Shown here piece by piece: positions 56,487-63,954 of a stretch of 64,000 nucleotides of DNA. This stretch comes from Microbacterium proteolyticum. GTDB lineage: Bacteria; Actinomycetota; Actinomycetes; Actinomycetales; Microbacteriaceae. The stretch lies in assembly GCF_014192415.1 (NCBI RefSeq), contig NZ_JACHXY010000002.1:186001-250000 (forward strand), in the 5' to 3' direction. Below the pieces are notes generated by a model. That model saw only the letters and a program-made list of their open reading frames with translations. It made no database searches and was not told where the DNA came from. Made by a program: the position numbers and the translations under genes. How positions within the stretch are numbered: the first letter of the stretch is position 1; the number at the start of each line of letters is the position of its first letter.

Positions 56487-57301
56487 CAGTCAACCTCGAG
56501 GTACTGCACCCGATCGCCGTCATACGACGACCCGTGCAGGTTCGGCTCGAACACCTCGATCAGATTCCGCGTGAGCGGGATCGTCACGAGCACGACGTCG
56601 AGCGACAGCCCGCGGAACTCGGACGCGAGGAACATGATCCGCAGCGACGCGATGTGCTCGGAACCGATTGCGGCTTTGGCCGCCTCGGTCACGGCCTCAC
56701 GGTCGACGTGCGGCACACCCGGCCAGAACACGCCGACGTGCAGCCCGGTCAGCGGGGCCACCCATTCGGGCTCCCGCTCCTTGCCGAAGGTCGCCGCGCT
56801 CTCCTCGGGAGCTCGCTCGGCATCCGCCGCCTCGGCCGCGGTCGTCGCCGCACGCGCGCGCGCGAATTGAGCGAGCACCTCGTCGGGAAGATCACCCACG
56901 TGAGGCGCGGCCAGCGTGCCGGCGTTCACGATCTGCAACGCGCCGACCAGGATCGACGCGACGACGGTCGCCACCTGCACGATCAGCGACGACGTCTCGG
57001 CCGAGAACAGCGAGAACGCGAACCCCGCGGCACCGATTGCCCCGCCGAGCGCGTAGATCGCGCCGCGGCCATTCGTGTTCAGCCATGTGAACCGGTCACC
57101 CGCGCGAAGCAGGATCAGGCCGAGCGCGCCCTGTACGGCGAGCAGACCGGATGCCGACAGGTCGAGCAGCGCCGACGACTGCGCGTCGGTCACCGCGCCG
57201 AGCACCACCAGCAGTGACACCGCCGATGCGACCAACGCCTGCAGCGCCTGCCGTCGAGCGTCGGTCATCCAACGCGCCGATTCCGAAAGGAAATCCCTCA
57301 T
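56486..57301 (-). CDS. Multi-spanning holin-like membrane protein
   Basis: 271 aa, ATG at 57301 overlapping the next gene's stop. At least four hydrophobic segments in the first 150 residues (ALVASAVSLLVVLGAV, GLLAVQGALGLILL, AIYALGGAIGAAGFAFSLF, LIVQVATVVASILVGAL), then a cytoplasmic acidic domain with DLPDEVLAQF and a C-terminal alpha/beta region. Placed directly downstream of endolysin and a second holin-like gene, so lysis is likely. The large C-terminal domain is unusual for a holin. Confidence 0.65.
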   Translation of the reverse strand: MRDFLSESARWMTDARRQALQALVASAVSLLVVLGAVTDAQSSALLDLSASGLLAVQGALGLILLRAGDRFTWLNTNGRGAIYALGGAIGAAGFAFSLFSAETSSLIVQVATVVASILVGALQIVNAGTLAAPHVGDLPDEVLAQFARARAATTAAEAADAERAPEESAATFGKEREPEWVAPLTGLHVGVFWPGVPHVDREAVTEAAKAAIGSEHIASLRIMFLASEFRGLSLDVVLVTIPLTRNLIEVFEPNLHGSSYDGDRVQYLEVD

Positions 57302-57747
57302 CCGTTCTGCCCCTCTCCGTCGGCGCCCGCGCCGCCCGTGTTCTCGATCTCCGACCACAGCCGGTCGTCGACCTCGGCGAGCTCGTCGACCTTCCTATAC
57401 AGGCCGGCGACACCGACCTCGAGACGTTCCGACGTCTCCCCGAGCTCGGCGACGCGAGCCTCGGTACGACGAACCGCGTCATTCATCGACGTGCCCGAAT
57501 TTGGGTGCAGTTCGTGGTGAATGGCTGCCATCTGCGCATCCGTGCGATCGATGAACGCCGGCAGCCCCTTGACACTGTCGAGCACCTGCGCGGCCGTGAT
57601 GACACCGCGCGCGAAGGCGAGCACCCCCGAAGGGATCGACCGAACGACCGGCCACACCTTGCGTACGAACAGCCACACGCCGAAGGCACCGCCCACGACC
57701 GTAGCGACCGCCCCGGCGATCTCACCGAGCGCCGAGGCGGTCAGCAT
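57298..57747 (-). CDS. Holin-like protein, DUF2746 type
   Basis: 149 aa. One N-terminal membrane helix (IAGAVATVVGGAFGVWLFVRK), basic flank, then a coiled coil (MNDAVRRTEARVAELGETSERLEVGV...). Matches the DUF2746 small phage proteins beside endolysin genes. Stop of the endolysin gene overlaps its start by one base. Confidence 0.72.
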   Translation of the reverse strand: MLTASALGEIAGAVATVVGGAFGVWLFVRKVWPVVRSIPSGVLAFARGVITAAQVLDSVKGLPAFIDRTDAQMAAIHHELHPNSGTSMNDAVRRTEARVAELGETSERLEVGVAGLYRKVDELAEVDDRLWSEIENTGGAGADGEGQNG

Positions 57748-58625
57748 CAGCTGCCCTCGCGGCCGACGCGGTCGCGGCGATCCTGCTCGTCGTTGACGGC
57801 CTTCGCGATGCGCGCCAGGTCGTCGGCGTCGAGGTCAGTGACCGCCTGCGCGAGCAACGGCCCGAGCACCTTCACGAGCTCCGGGGCGAGCGCCTTCACG
57901 TCGACCGCTGCGGCCGGGCGGCCGAGCAGTTCGCGTACGAGCGTGCCCGTGTCGGCGGCATCCTGGATCTGCAGCACCGGGCGCAGGACGTTGTCTGCGT
58001 CGGGGCGCAGAACCGGCGTCTTCAGAATGTGATAGACCGAGCCGGCACCGCCGAGGTAGTTCGGATTGGGGGCGTCCGAGCCCCCGAGGTACAGGTGCGC
58101 CGCGATGTTGCCCAGCAGTTCACGGTCCTGATCGGTGAAGCTCACGTCTTCCTCCTCTTCGTCTTCGTCCGGGACATCCCGGAACGGGTCGTCGAAGTCG
58201 CAGACGTGCCACGGCTCCCAGTCGAATACGCCGGGGGTCAGGCCGACCTCACGGCACGCGGCATAGAACGCCTCACGGCTGCCCCACACCCACAGCCAGT
58301 TCGCGAAATCGATCGCGATCGAGTCGCGGCCCTGGTACTCGCCGCCGTGGGATGACGTGCCCTCCACGGCCGCGTCATTGCATCGACCGCGTGCGCACGC
58401 CTGCTGACGAGCCAGCTTCTGCCACAGGCGGGGCCGGTAGCAGTTGTAGCCGGGCGTGATCGCGAGCGTGCGCCCGCGGCGCTCCTCACCGATCTTGATC
58501 AGCCGGGCCACCTTGCGGGCCGTCGATCGGGGCAGCAGGTGCTTCCACTCGCCGTCTTCGTTCCGACCCGATCCGATCTCGATCAGCAATTCGCCCGGCA
58601 GCTCGCCGTTACGGAATCTCGCCAC
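57747..58625 (-). CDS. Endolysin, M15-type peptidase
   Basis: 292 aa. Zinc peptidase of the M15/VanY-like class: His93 in SSHGGEYQGRDSIAIDF (first ligand) with D106 as second, E137-P-W-H140 as catalytic Glu and third ligand. Compared with the usual S-x-H-x-x-G-x-A-x-D the motif carries a 6-residue insertion. C-terminal half (about 190-292) is a helical, acidic domain (NIAAHLYLGG, VKALAPELVKVLGPLLAQAV) with possible cell-wall or oligomer role. Cleaves peptidoglycan peptides at the end of the lytic cycle. Confidence 0.85.
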   Translation of the reverse strand: MARFRNGELPGELLIEIGSGRNEDGEWKHLLPRSTARKVARLIKIGEERRGRTLAITPGYNCYRPRLWQKLARQQACARGRCNDAAVEGTSSHGGEYQGRDSIAIDFANWLWVWGSREAFYAACREVGLTPGVFDWEPWHVCDFDDPFRDVPDEDEEEEDVSFTDQDRELLGNIAAHLYLGGSDAPNPNYLGGAGSVYHILKTPVLRPDADNVLRPVLQIQDAADTGTLVRELLGRPAAAVDVKALAPELVKVLGPLLAQAVTDLDADDLARIAKAVNDEQDRRDRVGREGS

Positions 58626-58634
58626 GATGACCCC

Positions 58635-59372
58635 CTATCCGATCAGGTATCGCAGCGGGTCGAGGCCGACCTCGAGCGTGCCGCGGATCGTCTTGTCAGG
58701 CTGGAACAGCAGCGTCCCGTTGGTCTGCAGGCGGATGCGCGCGAAGGTCGTCGACAAGATCGCCAGGGTCAGCACGACCGGCTTAGCTGGCAGGAACGCC
58801 GCGGGGATGATCTGTCCCATGCTGTACGTCGTGCCCGCGTCGAACGTCGCCAGAGACGACACGACGATGCCTTCGCCGTTCGCGTAGCCGCGGTCGGCTC
58901 GCAGCATGGGCGCCGAGTCGGACGCTGCGGAGTACGTGACCCCCGATACCTCGCCGAGGCTCGGCGTAGTCGGCGCGTCGCCGAGCCACTTCGACCCGTT
59001 CCACCACAGGAGAGCGTTCGGCAGCGCCGCCTGATCGCCGTACGACAGCAGGCCACCGTTCGCCGACGCCCACGTGTTCGCAGCCGTCTTCGATGCGAAC
59101 TGCAGGACACCGGACACCGGCAGGAACACGTTCCCGTCACGCGACACCTCGAGCGAGTGCATCGCCCGGGCATCCGCACGTGACACGACCAACGGTCGAG
59201 ACGACCCCACCGGCAGACTCGCCGTCGAAAGCCCCTGTACCAGCTGCGTGCGCGCCGTCGCATTCGCCACCGGAACCACACTGCTGACAGACAGGAGGCC
59301 CTTCGCGAGCGCCGCACGCGACGGCTTCTCCCCCGCGCCGAACGACTCGTTGCCCTTGATGTCCAACACCAC
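58635..59372 (-). CDS. Minor tail / fibre-like protein at the head of the late operon
   Basis: 245 aa, GTG start behind AAAGGGGG. Beta-rich with WASANGGLLSYGDQAALPNALLWWNGSKWLGDAP, a segment common to phage tail-fibre tips, and a hydrophobic strand PVVLTLAILSTTFARIRLQ. First gene after the spacer at 59373-59776, 10 bases upstream of the endolysin. Confidence 0.6.
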   Translation of the reverse strand: MVLDIKGNESFGAGEKPSRAALAKGLLSVSSVVPVANATARTQLVQGLSTASLPVGSSRPLVVSRADARAMHSLEVSRDGNVFLPVSGVLQFASKTAANTWASANGGLLSYGDQAALPNALLWWNGSKWLGDAPTTPSLGEVSGVTYSAASDSAPMLRADRGYANGEGIVVSSLATFDAGTTYSMGQIIPAAFLPAKPVVLTLAILSTTFARIRLQTNGTLLFQPDKTIRGTLEVGLDPLRYLIG

Positions 59373-59515
59373 AGCGCGCCCCCTTTCGGTTGTGCAGGAC
59401 GGCCGCCCGCGGATAACCCACGCGGACGGCCGCCCCTCCTCACCACTCCCACCTCACAGGGAGACCAGCGCCCGACGCCCGCCGGGAAGAACTACGCCCC
59501 GAACCGCTCGCATCC

Positions 59516-59530
59516 TGCATGGGCCATGCA
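59516..59530. promoter_or_regulatory. Dyad downstream of a minus-strand -10-like element
   Basis: Perfect 7-bp inverted repeat TGCATGG-g-CCATGCA. A minus-strand TTATAC at 59550-59545 ends 15 bases before it. Together these look like a late promoter with an overlapping or downstream operator. No -35 consensus found. Confidence 0.4.
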
Positions 59531-59662
59531 TCCACGCGGCGCCCGTATAACGCGGCGCTCGACGACGTGGCATGCGGCATTTGCGTGTGCAGCGGAGTCG
59601 GTTCGAGGCGAGCCCCCGCCGGATAACCGACACACGGCGGGAAGACTCAGGCGCAGGAACAC

Positions 59663-59696
59663 CGAAGGCCCGAACCGCTGATCGGTCCGGGCCTTC
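59663..59696. terminator. Terminator at the end of the early operon
   Basis: 9-bp perfect stem cgaaggccc/gggccttcg (59663-59671 with 59688-59696), continued by five more positions with one mismatch. It lies about 80 bases past the stop of the early gene at 59777-60004. Confidence 0.6.
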
Positions 59697-59776
59697 GTGT
59701 CAACTCTTGCGCAAGCTCACCTTAACAGCCCGCCGCGCCACACGGAGGGCGTTACGACCCCTCCCGACAAAACGCC

Positions 59777-60004
59777 TTACGCGGCGCGGCCAGGCCCCGG
59801 CCCCGGATCGAATGCGCCATCCGCGAAGGCAGGCCCCGCAGGCGCGACCGGCGCGAGCAGCCGCTGACTCCTCGGAAAGCCGACAGGATTTCGCCACCGG
59901 ACGACCACGCGCCAGAACGCATAGTCGCCGAGATCCTGTGTCGACGTCCCGCACTCAGGGAAGTCACACACCAGCGAATACCCCATCTGCTCCTTGACGC
60001 TCAC
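59777..60004 (-). CDS. 75-aa phage early protein
   Basis: GTG at 60004 overlapping the preceding gene's stop (GTGA). Begins MSVKEQMGYSLVCDFPECG; two Cys near the N-terminus could bind zinc. WRVVVRWRNPVGFPRSQR then Ala/Pro/Gly-rich end. No function recognised. Confidence 0.7.
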   Translation of the reverse strand: MSVKEQMGYSLVCDFPECGTSTQDLGDYAFWRVVVRWRNPVGFPRSQRLLAPVAPAGPAFADGAFDPGPGPGRAA

Positions 60005-60900
60005 GCCGCCTTCTCCCCTTCTGCCTCGGCATACCGGCCGCCCTCGTCGCGGACGTTCTTCGCCGCCGCCATGCGATCCTTCACGGCGAGTAGCGCCGAC
60101 CGGCGGTAGAGCGGCGTCGGCCGCCCGGCGACGTAGGCGGTGCGCTCGGGCTCGATCTCGCCGTCCTTCCGCCACCGCTGCAGCGTGCGCAGCGACCCCG
60201 CCACCGCCGCCGCCTGCTCGCCGCCGAGCAGCGGGTCGCCCGCCTCCGCGATGGGCCGCGCCGTCGACTCGTCGAACACCCGGTCGGGCCGCAGCGCACG
60301 GGATGCCGTCAGCGCCTCCTCGGCGGGCTGCTCGCGACGCTCCGCGCCCCACTTGTCGAGCGCATCCTGCACCGACCACGCGACGCGCACTCCGTCGTCG
60401 TCGGCCGGGTGACGCTCGAGCAGCAGCGCGGACAGCGACGCCACGTCGTCTTCGTCGGCGAGCCACTCGTCGAGATGAGCGAGGATGCCGGCGGCGGCGG
60501 CCTCGGCGTCGTCGAACGCCTCCGCAGCATCCGACCGCGGCCACCCGCCCGACGGCGACCATCGCCACAGCCCCTTCTGTAGAGCGTCCGACGCATCGAT
60601 GAGATCCGCCGACGCCGGGGCGGGCGCCTCGGGCGACGCCGACCCCGTGCGCCGTGCCCGGTCCTCGTACACGATCGCCGACGTCGGATCGATGAGCGAA
60701 CGCATCCGCCCGATCAGATCCGGCACCTCGCGCAGCGCGAACCGGAACCGGCCACGACACCTCGAGCACACGAGCGTGCCGCCGACGGTCGGCTCGGACG
60801 CGCACCCGTCGCACGGGAACTCGTAGTGCTTCCCGTCGTAGACCATGCAGTCAGCGAAGTGCACGCCCTGCTGCGCACACCCCAGGATGCAACCCGTCAT
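60001..60900 (-). CDS. Phage early protein with zinc-ribbon and MerR-like helix-turn-helix
   Basis: 299 aa, ATG at 60900. N-terminal Cys pairs (ILGCAQQGVHFADCMV, CDGCASEPTV, LVCSRCRGRFRF) suggest two metal sites; centre is Ala/Asp-rich; C-terminal region AGSLRTLQRWRKDGEIEPERTAYVAGRPTPLYRRSALL is a MerR/excisionase-like winged helix-turn-helix. DNA-binding regulator is likely; target unknown. Stop overlaps the next gene. Confidence 0.7.
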   Translation of the reverse strand: MTGCILGCAQQGVHFADCMVYDGKHYEFPCDGCASEPTVGGTLVCSRCRGRFRFALREVPDLIGRMRSLIDPTSAIVYEDRARRTGSASPEAPAPASADLIDASDALQKGLWRWSPSGGWPRSDAAEAFDDAEAAAAGILAHLDEWLADEDDVASLSALLLERHPADDDGVRVAWSVQDALDKWGAERREQPAEEALTASRALRPDRVFDESTARPIAEAGDPLLGGEQAAAVAGSLRTLQRWRKDGEIEPERTAYVAGRPTPLYRRSALLAVKDRMAAAKNVRDEGGRYAEAEGEKAA

Positions 60901-61133
60901 TGCCCCGCCTCCTCTGCCACCTTGCGCATGACCATGCGGCCACCGCGACGACGCGATACCCACACGAACGTGCACCCGAGCTCGCGAGCCCGCTCCTGCG
61001 CGACCATCACATCGATCTGCCACTCGTAGAGCTCCACCCCGAGACGTCGCGCAACGTCTCGCCACCACTGACGGCGGCGACGCTCGCGACGGATCGCGCG
61101 GCCCGCGTGTCGACGCTCCCTCGATACGCCCAT
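60897..61133 (-). CDS. Small basic phage protein
   Basis: 78 aa, Arg-rich (RERRHAGRAIRRERRRRQWWRDVARRL) with VELYEWQIDVMVAQERARELGCTFVWVSRRRGG. Coupled to the next gene by ATGA and touches the ssb stop. Not recognised; a nucleic-acid binding role is only suggested by charge. Confidence 0.65.
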   Translation of the reverse strand: MGVSRERRHAGRAIRRERRRRQWWRDVARRLGVELYEWQIDVMVAQERARELGCTFVWVSRRRGGRMVMRKVAEEAGQ

Positions 61134-61597
61134 CAGAACGGCATCTCCCCACCCGAGGCATCCCAGGCTCCCGAGTTGTCGACCGGCGCGTCATACGGTG
61201 CCGACGGCCGCGACGACGAGCCGGCACCACGGGATGCCGCACGCGTCACCTGCGCCGTTGCGTAGCGCAGCGACGGGCCGATCTCGTCGACCTCGAGCTC
61301 GAGCGCCGTTCGGTTGTTCCCCTCGCGATCCTGGTAGCTGCGCTGCACGAGACGCCCCGTCGCCACCACACGGGAACCCTTCGACAGCGACCCGGCGATG
61401 TGCTCGGCGTGCTCACGCCAGGCCGAGCAGCGCATGAACAGCGCTTCGCCGTCCTTCCACTCGTTCGCCTGACGGTCGAAGGTGCGCGGGGTGCTCGCAA
61501 CGGTGAAGTTCACGACCGACAGGCCGTTCTGCGTCGACCGCAGTTCGGGGTCCGCGGTCAGGTTGCCGACGATCGTCAGCGTGGTCTCTCCGGTCAC
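61133..61597 (-). CDS. ssb: Single-stranded DNA-binding protein
   Basis: 154 aa. OB fold with [69 protein letters not shown]. The flexible tail is Ser/Ala/Pro-rich and ends GGEMPF instead of the usual acidic DDDIPF, so the interaction tip is less acidic. A phage copy, separate from the host's, supporting lytic replication. Confidence 0.93.
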   Translation of the reverse strand: MTGETTLTIVGNLTADPELRSTQNGLSVVNFTVASTPRTFDRQANEWKDGEALFMRCSAWREHAEHIAGSLSKGSRVVATGRLVQRSYQDREGNNRTALELEVDEIGPSLRYATAQVTRAASRGAGSSSRPSAPYDAPVDNSGAWDASGGEMPF

Positions 61598-61848
61598 CAG
61601 CCCATCCCCTCATTCACGAGATCGGCCATCGACTGCGCGCTGCCGATGCTCGTCGCACTGACGCCGCCGAGCGCGATGAGGTTCGCGATGCGCGTCTGTT
61701 CGACGAGCGCCAGCGTTGCCTCGGCCTGCGCCAGAATTGCGTTGTCGCGCACCGAGAAATCGAACTCCCCCTCGGCCTCTTGCTGCTTGTTCGCCCACTC
61801 GATGCGCTGCCGCGCCGCGGCTGCGTGGTCGATTCGTTCTGCGGTCAT
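61594..61848 (-). CDS. Small phage early protein
   Basis: 84 aa, ATG at 61848, overlapping both neighbours (ssb by 4 bases, the next gene by 4). Helical: [21 protein letters not shown] and [16 protein letters not shown]. No recognised function. Confidence 0.68.
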   Translation of the reverse strand: MTAERIDHAAAARQRIEWANKQQEAEGEFDFSVRDNAILAQAEATLALVEQTRIANLIALGGVSATSIGSAQSMADLVNEGMGW

Positions 61849-62156
61849 GCCGTCCTTCTCTCGTTTCGATCTCTCAACCCGGCGGCCCACTTCGCGAGCC
61901 GTCCGCGTTCCTTCTCCTGCATCTCGGCAATGAACCGATCAGCGTCCGCCACCGCGGCTAGGTGACGTTCCCGGGCCGCCTGCTGCGTGCGGCTCGCCGC
62001 CCGGTTGAGCGCCCGATGGAACTCCTGCTGCACCCGGTCGGTCTCCGACCCCGGACGCTCCCGCATCGCGGCGGCCAGCGTCGGGCCGGCCTCCCTCAGC
62101 GCGGCGCGTCTATCTACGGGCCAGCCCCATTCGTCACCACTCTTCGCCGGGCTCAT
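61845..62156 (-). CDS. Helical phage early protein
   Basis: 103 aa with ATG at 62156; MSPAKSGDEWGWPVDRR, then long Arg/Ala/Glu-rich helix (FHRALNRAASRTQQAARERHLAAVADADRFIAEMQEKERGRL). Overlaps the upstream gene's end by 23 bases. Coiled-coil-like; no function recognised. Confidence 0.6.
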   Translation of the reverse strand: MSPAKSGDEWGWPVDRRAALREAGPTLAAAMRERPGSETDRVQQEFHRALNRAASRTQQAARERHLAAVADADRFIAEMQEKERGRLAKWAAGLRDRNERRTA

Positions 62157-62796
62157 CCGACTGCGATCCCCACTCGACGAGCTGATCGGTGTACCGCTGC
62201 TGCGCGAGCCACTTGTCGTGCTGACGTCGGGCCGTGCCGCAGGGTCCGCAGTTCTCCCGGCGGCCGTTGGGATGGTCGACGCACCCGATCGGCGGGGCAT
62301 CCAGCAGCAGCGGCCGGCGAGGCGGTGCGGCCCTCTCGGCCCGCTCCCGCCACGCGGCCCACTCGCCCTCCCGCTCGGCCTGCTCGGCACGCACCCGCGC
62401 CGCCGCCCGCTCCCTCGCGCCCTCTCCCCCCATAGCCGCGGAATTCCTCGGAACCCCCCGCGACGGGGGCGGCGGGATCTCCGACGTCGCCCCGCGGGTA
62501 TCGGCCTTCAGCGGACGCCGCAGCGCCAACACCTCCGACCCCTCGTGCTCGTACCGGATCAGAAACCCCGACTCCTCGAGCATCAGGACGTGCAGAATCA
62601 CCTGCTCCGTCGCCGCCTCCCCCGGGTAGATCGCCGCGGCGATCAATTCCGGCACCAGCGGGCACCGCCCCTCGACGTCCGTCGCCTTCGTCCACAACCC
62701 CAGCGCGGTCGGCTTCGCCTCGTGCGGCGCCCTCAGGTACCCCACGAACTCGAGATCCGCCCCGCTGATCCGGCGCTGAACGCTCCTCGTTGACAC
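62134..62796 (-). CDS. Phage early protein with winged-helix-like N-terminus
   Basis: About 220 aa, GTG at 62796 (a TTG at 62817 is also possible). SGADLEFVGYLRAPHEAKPTALGLWTK and CPLVPELIAAAIYPGEAATEQVILHVLMLEESGFLIRYE form a winged-helix-type region; the rest is Arg/Ala/Glu-rich with a C-terminal ENCGPCGTARRQHDKWLAQQRY zinc-like motif. The position suggests a replication-initiation role, but no catalytic motif is seen. Lies inside the open frame of the overlapping gene at 62153-63127. Confidence 0.68.
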   Translation of the reverse strand: MSTRSVQRRISGADLEFVGYLRAPHEAKPTALGLWTKATDVEGRCPLVPELIAAAIYPGEAATEQVILHVLMLEESGFLIRYEHEGSEVLALRRPLKADTRGATSEIPPPPSRGVPRNSAAMGGEGARERAAARVRAEQAEREGEWAAWRERAERAAPPRRPLLLDAPPIGCVDHPNGRRENCGPCGTARRQHDKWLAQQRYTDQLVEWGSQSDEPGEEW

Positions 62797-63127
62797 CCGT
62801 ATCGCTACCTCTCGCAAAACCCTTGAAACACAGATCGACCGCCAACTGCACGTAGTGCTCAGGCACGCTGAAGCACTCGGTCCAGCCGCGGCCGTACGGC
62901 ATCAGCGACCACGCGTCGAGTTCAGAGTCGAACGCGTCGGGGAACCACCGCCGCAGCTGACGCAGCGCCTCCCGCTCCCAGGTGGCGTCCGTGCCGCGCG
63001 CGAGCACGAGCACGTGACCACCGGTAGACGTCATCGCGTCGATGCGCGCCCACTGCGACGTGCGGCCCACCTTCAGCACGGCCCGCTCGGGCCAGTAGAT
63101 GACGTATGTCATCGCGAACCGGGGCAT
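62153..63127 (-). CDS. GIY-YIG-like (T5orf172-type) phage protein, 3' part overlapping
   Basis: 324 aa if read through. ATG at 63127 overlaps the methyltransferase stop. The first about 110 residues (MTYVIYWPERAVLKVGRTSQWARI, ALRQLRRWFPDAFDSELDAW, GRGWTECFSVPEHYVQLAVDLCFKG) look like a small GIY-YIG/T5orf172 nuclease domain. After about residue 125 the frame runs through the next gene in a different phase, with Gly/Arg/Ala-rich shadow-like composition. The true product probably ends early, or a frameshift exists. Confidence 0.6.
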   Translation of the reverse strand: MPRFAMTYVIYWPERAVLKVGRTSQWARIDAMTSTGGHVLVLARGTDATWEREALRQLRRWFPDAFDSELDAWSLMPYGRGWTECFSVPEHYVQLAVDLCFKGFARGSDTGVNEERSAPDQRGGSRVRGVPEGAARGEADRAGVVDEGDGRRGAVPAGAGIDRRGDLPGGGGDGAGDSARPDARGVGVSDPVRARGVGGVGAAASAEGRYPRGDVGDPAAPVAGGSEEFRGYGGRGREGAGGGAGACRAGRAGGRVGRVAGAGREGRTASPAAAAGCPADRVRRPSQRPPGELRTLRHGPTSARQVARAAAVHRSARRVGIAVG

Positions 63128-63954
63128 CATGCCGCACGCCCCGCGAAGACTTCCCACGCCCGGGCGACGCCGCCCGACCCGGCGAATATGTCGGTGAACT
63201 CGTCCTGCGGCTCAGCCCCGAGGAAATCGAACATCCACCGACAGAACGCCGCCGGCTTCGCCCCGACGACGCGGCCAGGCTCAGTCGTGCGAGCGCCGGG
63301 TCGGTAGGTCAGAACGTCGATCCGTCGTCCGTCGACGCGCGACGCGTCGGCGGCGGCCAACCCCGACGCGTCCGCGGCCGCACCGCGCGACGCGTCTCGC
63401 TCGACGTCGGTCACGACGGGTCGCGTTTCGCCGGCACCGCGCGACACGTCGTGCGGATCCTCCGCGACGCGTTCACCTGGTCGACGCGACACCTTCTCGC
63501 CCGCCATGATGGAACGCGACGCATCCCGTCGACCACCCCAGTAGATGACCGGCTCCCACGCGTTGAGCGGGCCCGCGCTACGGGTCGGTCGTTCGCCGCG
63601 CACCCACGCGGCGACGCGCGCACCGGGAGGGCACAGCGCGAGCACTTCCTGCAACGCGCGTGCCGACGTCGACAGCGCCCACCCGTCGAATCCGTCGAGC
63701 TGCTCGACGAGACGCCTGTGATCGACCTCCCCGGCGAAGTCAGGGTGACCGCCGTAGTACCGGCGCGACAGCCCGGGGTAAGGCGGGTCAGCGTAGGCGA
63801 GGCGCAAGACGTCGTCACCGCGGGCCCCCGCGACGCCTACGCCCGAATTGAACCGGTGGCGCGCCTGACGACAACGCACCGAGCAGCACACCGAGTCGCG
63901 ACGGGCGGTCGCCGGGATCGGGCCGCGGCACCATGCGCACGCACGATCGCTCAT
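63127..63954 (-). CDS. DNA methyltransferase with N-terminal zinc finger
   Basis: 275 aa. N-terminal C-x2-C...C-x3-C finger (CAWC...CCSVRCRQARHRF). DPPYPG (motif IV) at 56-61 and FAGSGG (motif I) near residue 256, i.e. permuted order typical of beta-class amino-methyltransferases. Between them lies a low-complexity stretch with repeated DASR/DASG units encoded by gacgcgtc palindromes. Likely an orphan phage adenine- or cytosine-N4 methylase protecting phage DNA. Confidence 0.8.
   Translation of the reverse strand: MSDRACAWCRGPIPATARRDSVCCSVRCRQARHRFNSGVGVAGARGDDVLRLAYADPPYPGLSRRYYGGHPDFAGEVDHRRLVEQLDGFDGWALSTSARALQEVLALCPPGARVAAWVRGERPTRSAGPLNAWEPVIYWGGRRDASRSIMAGEKVSRRPGERVAEDPHDVSRGAGETRPVVTDVERDASRGAAADASGLAAADASRVDGRRIDVLTYRPGARTTEPGRVVGAKPAAFCRWMFDFLGAEPQDEFTDIFAGSGGVARAWEVFAGRAA

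Larger units (their letters stand above)
59373..59776. other. Spacer between early and late prophage genes
   Basis: About 400 bases without a gene. It holds hairpin 59400-59432 (11 of 12 bp paired), a 15-bp dyad tgcatggGccatgca (59516-59530), a minus-strand TTATAC (59550-59545), and a terminator-like hairpin at 59663-59696. Likely late promoter, operator and early terminator. Confidence 0.55.
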
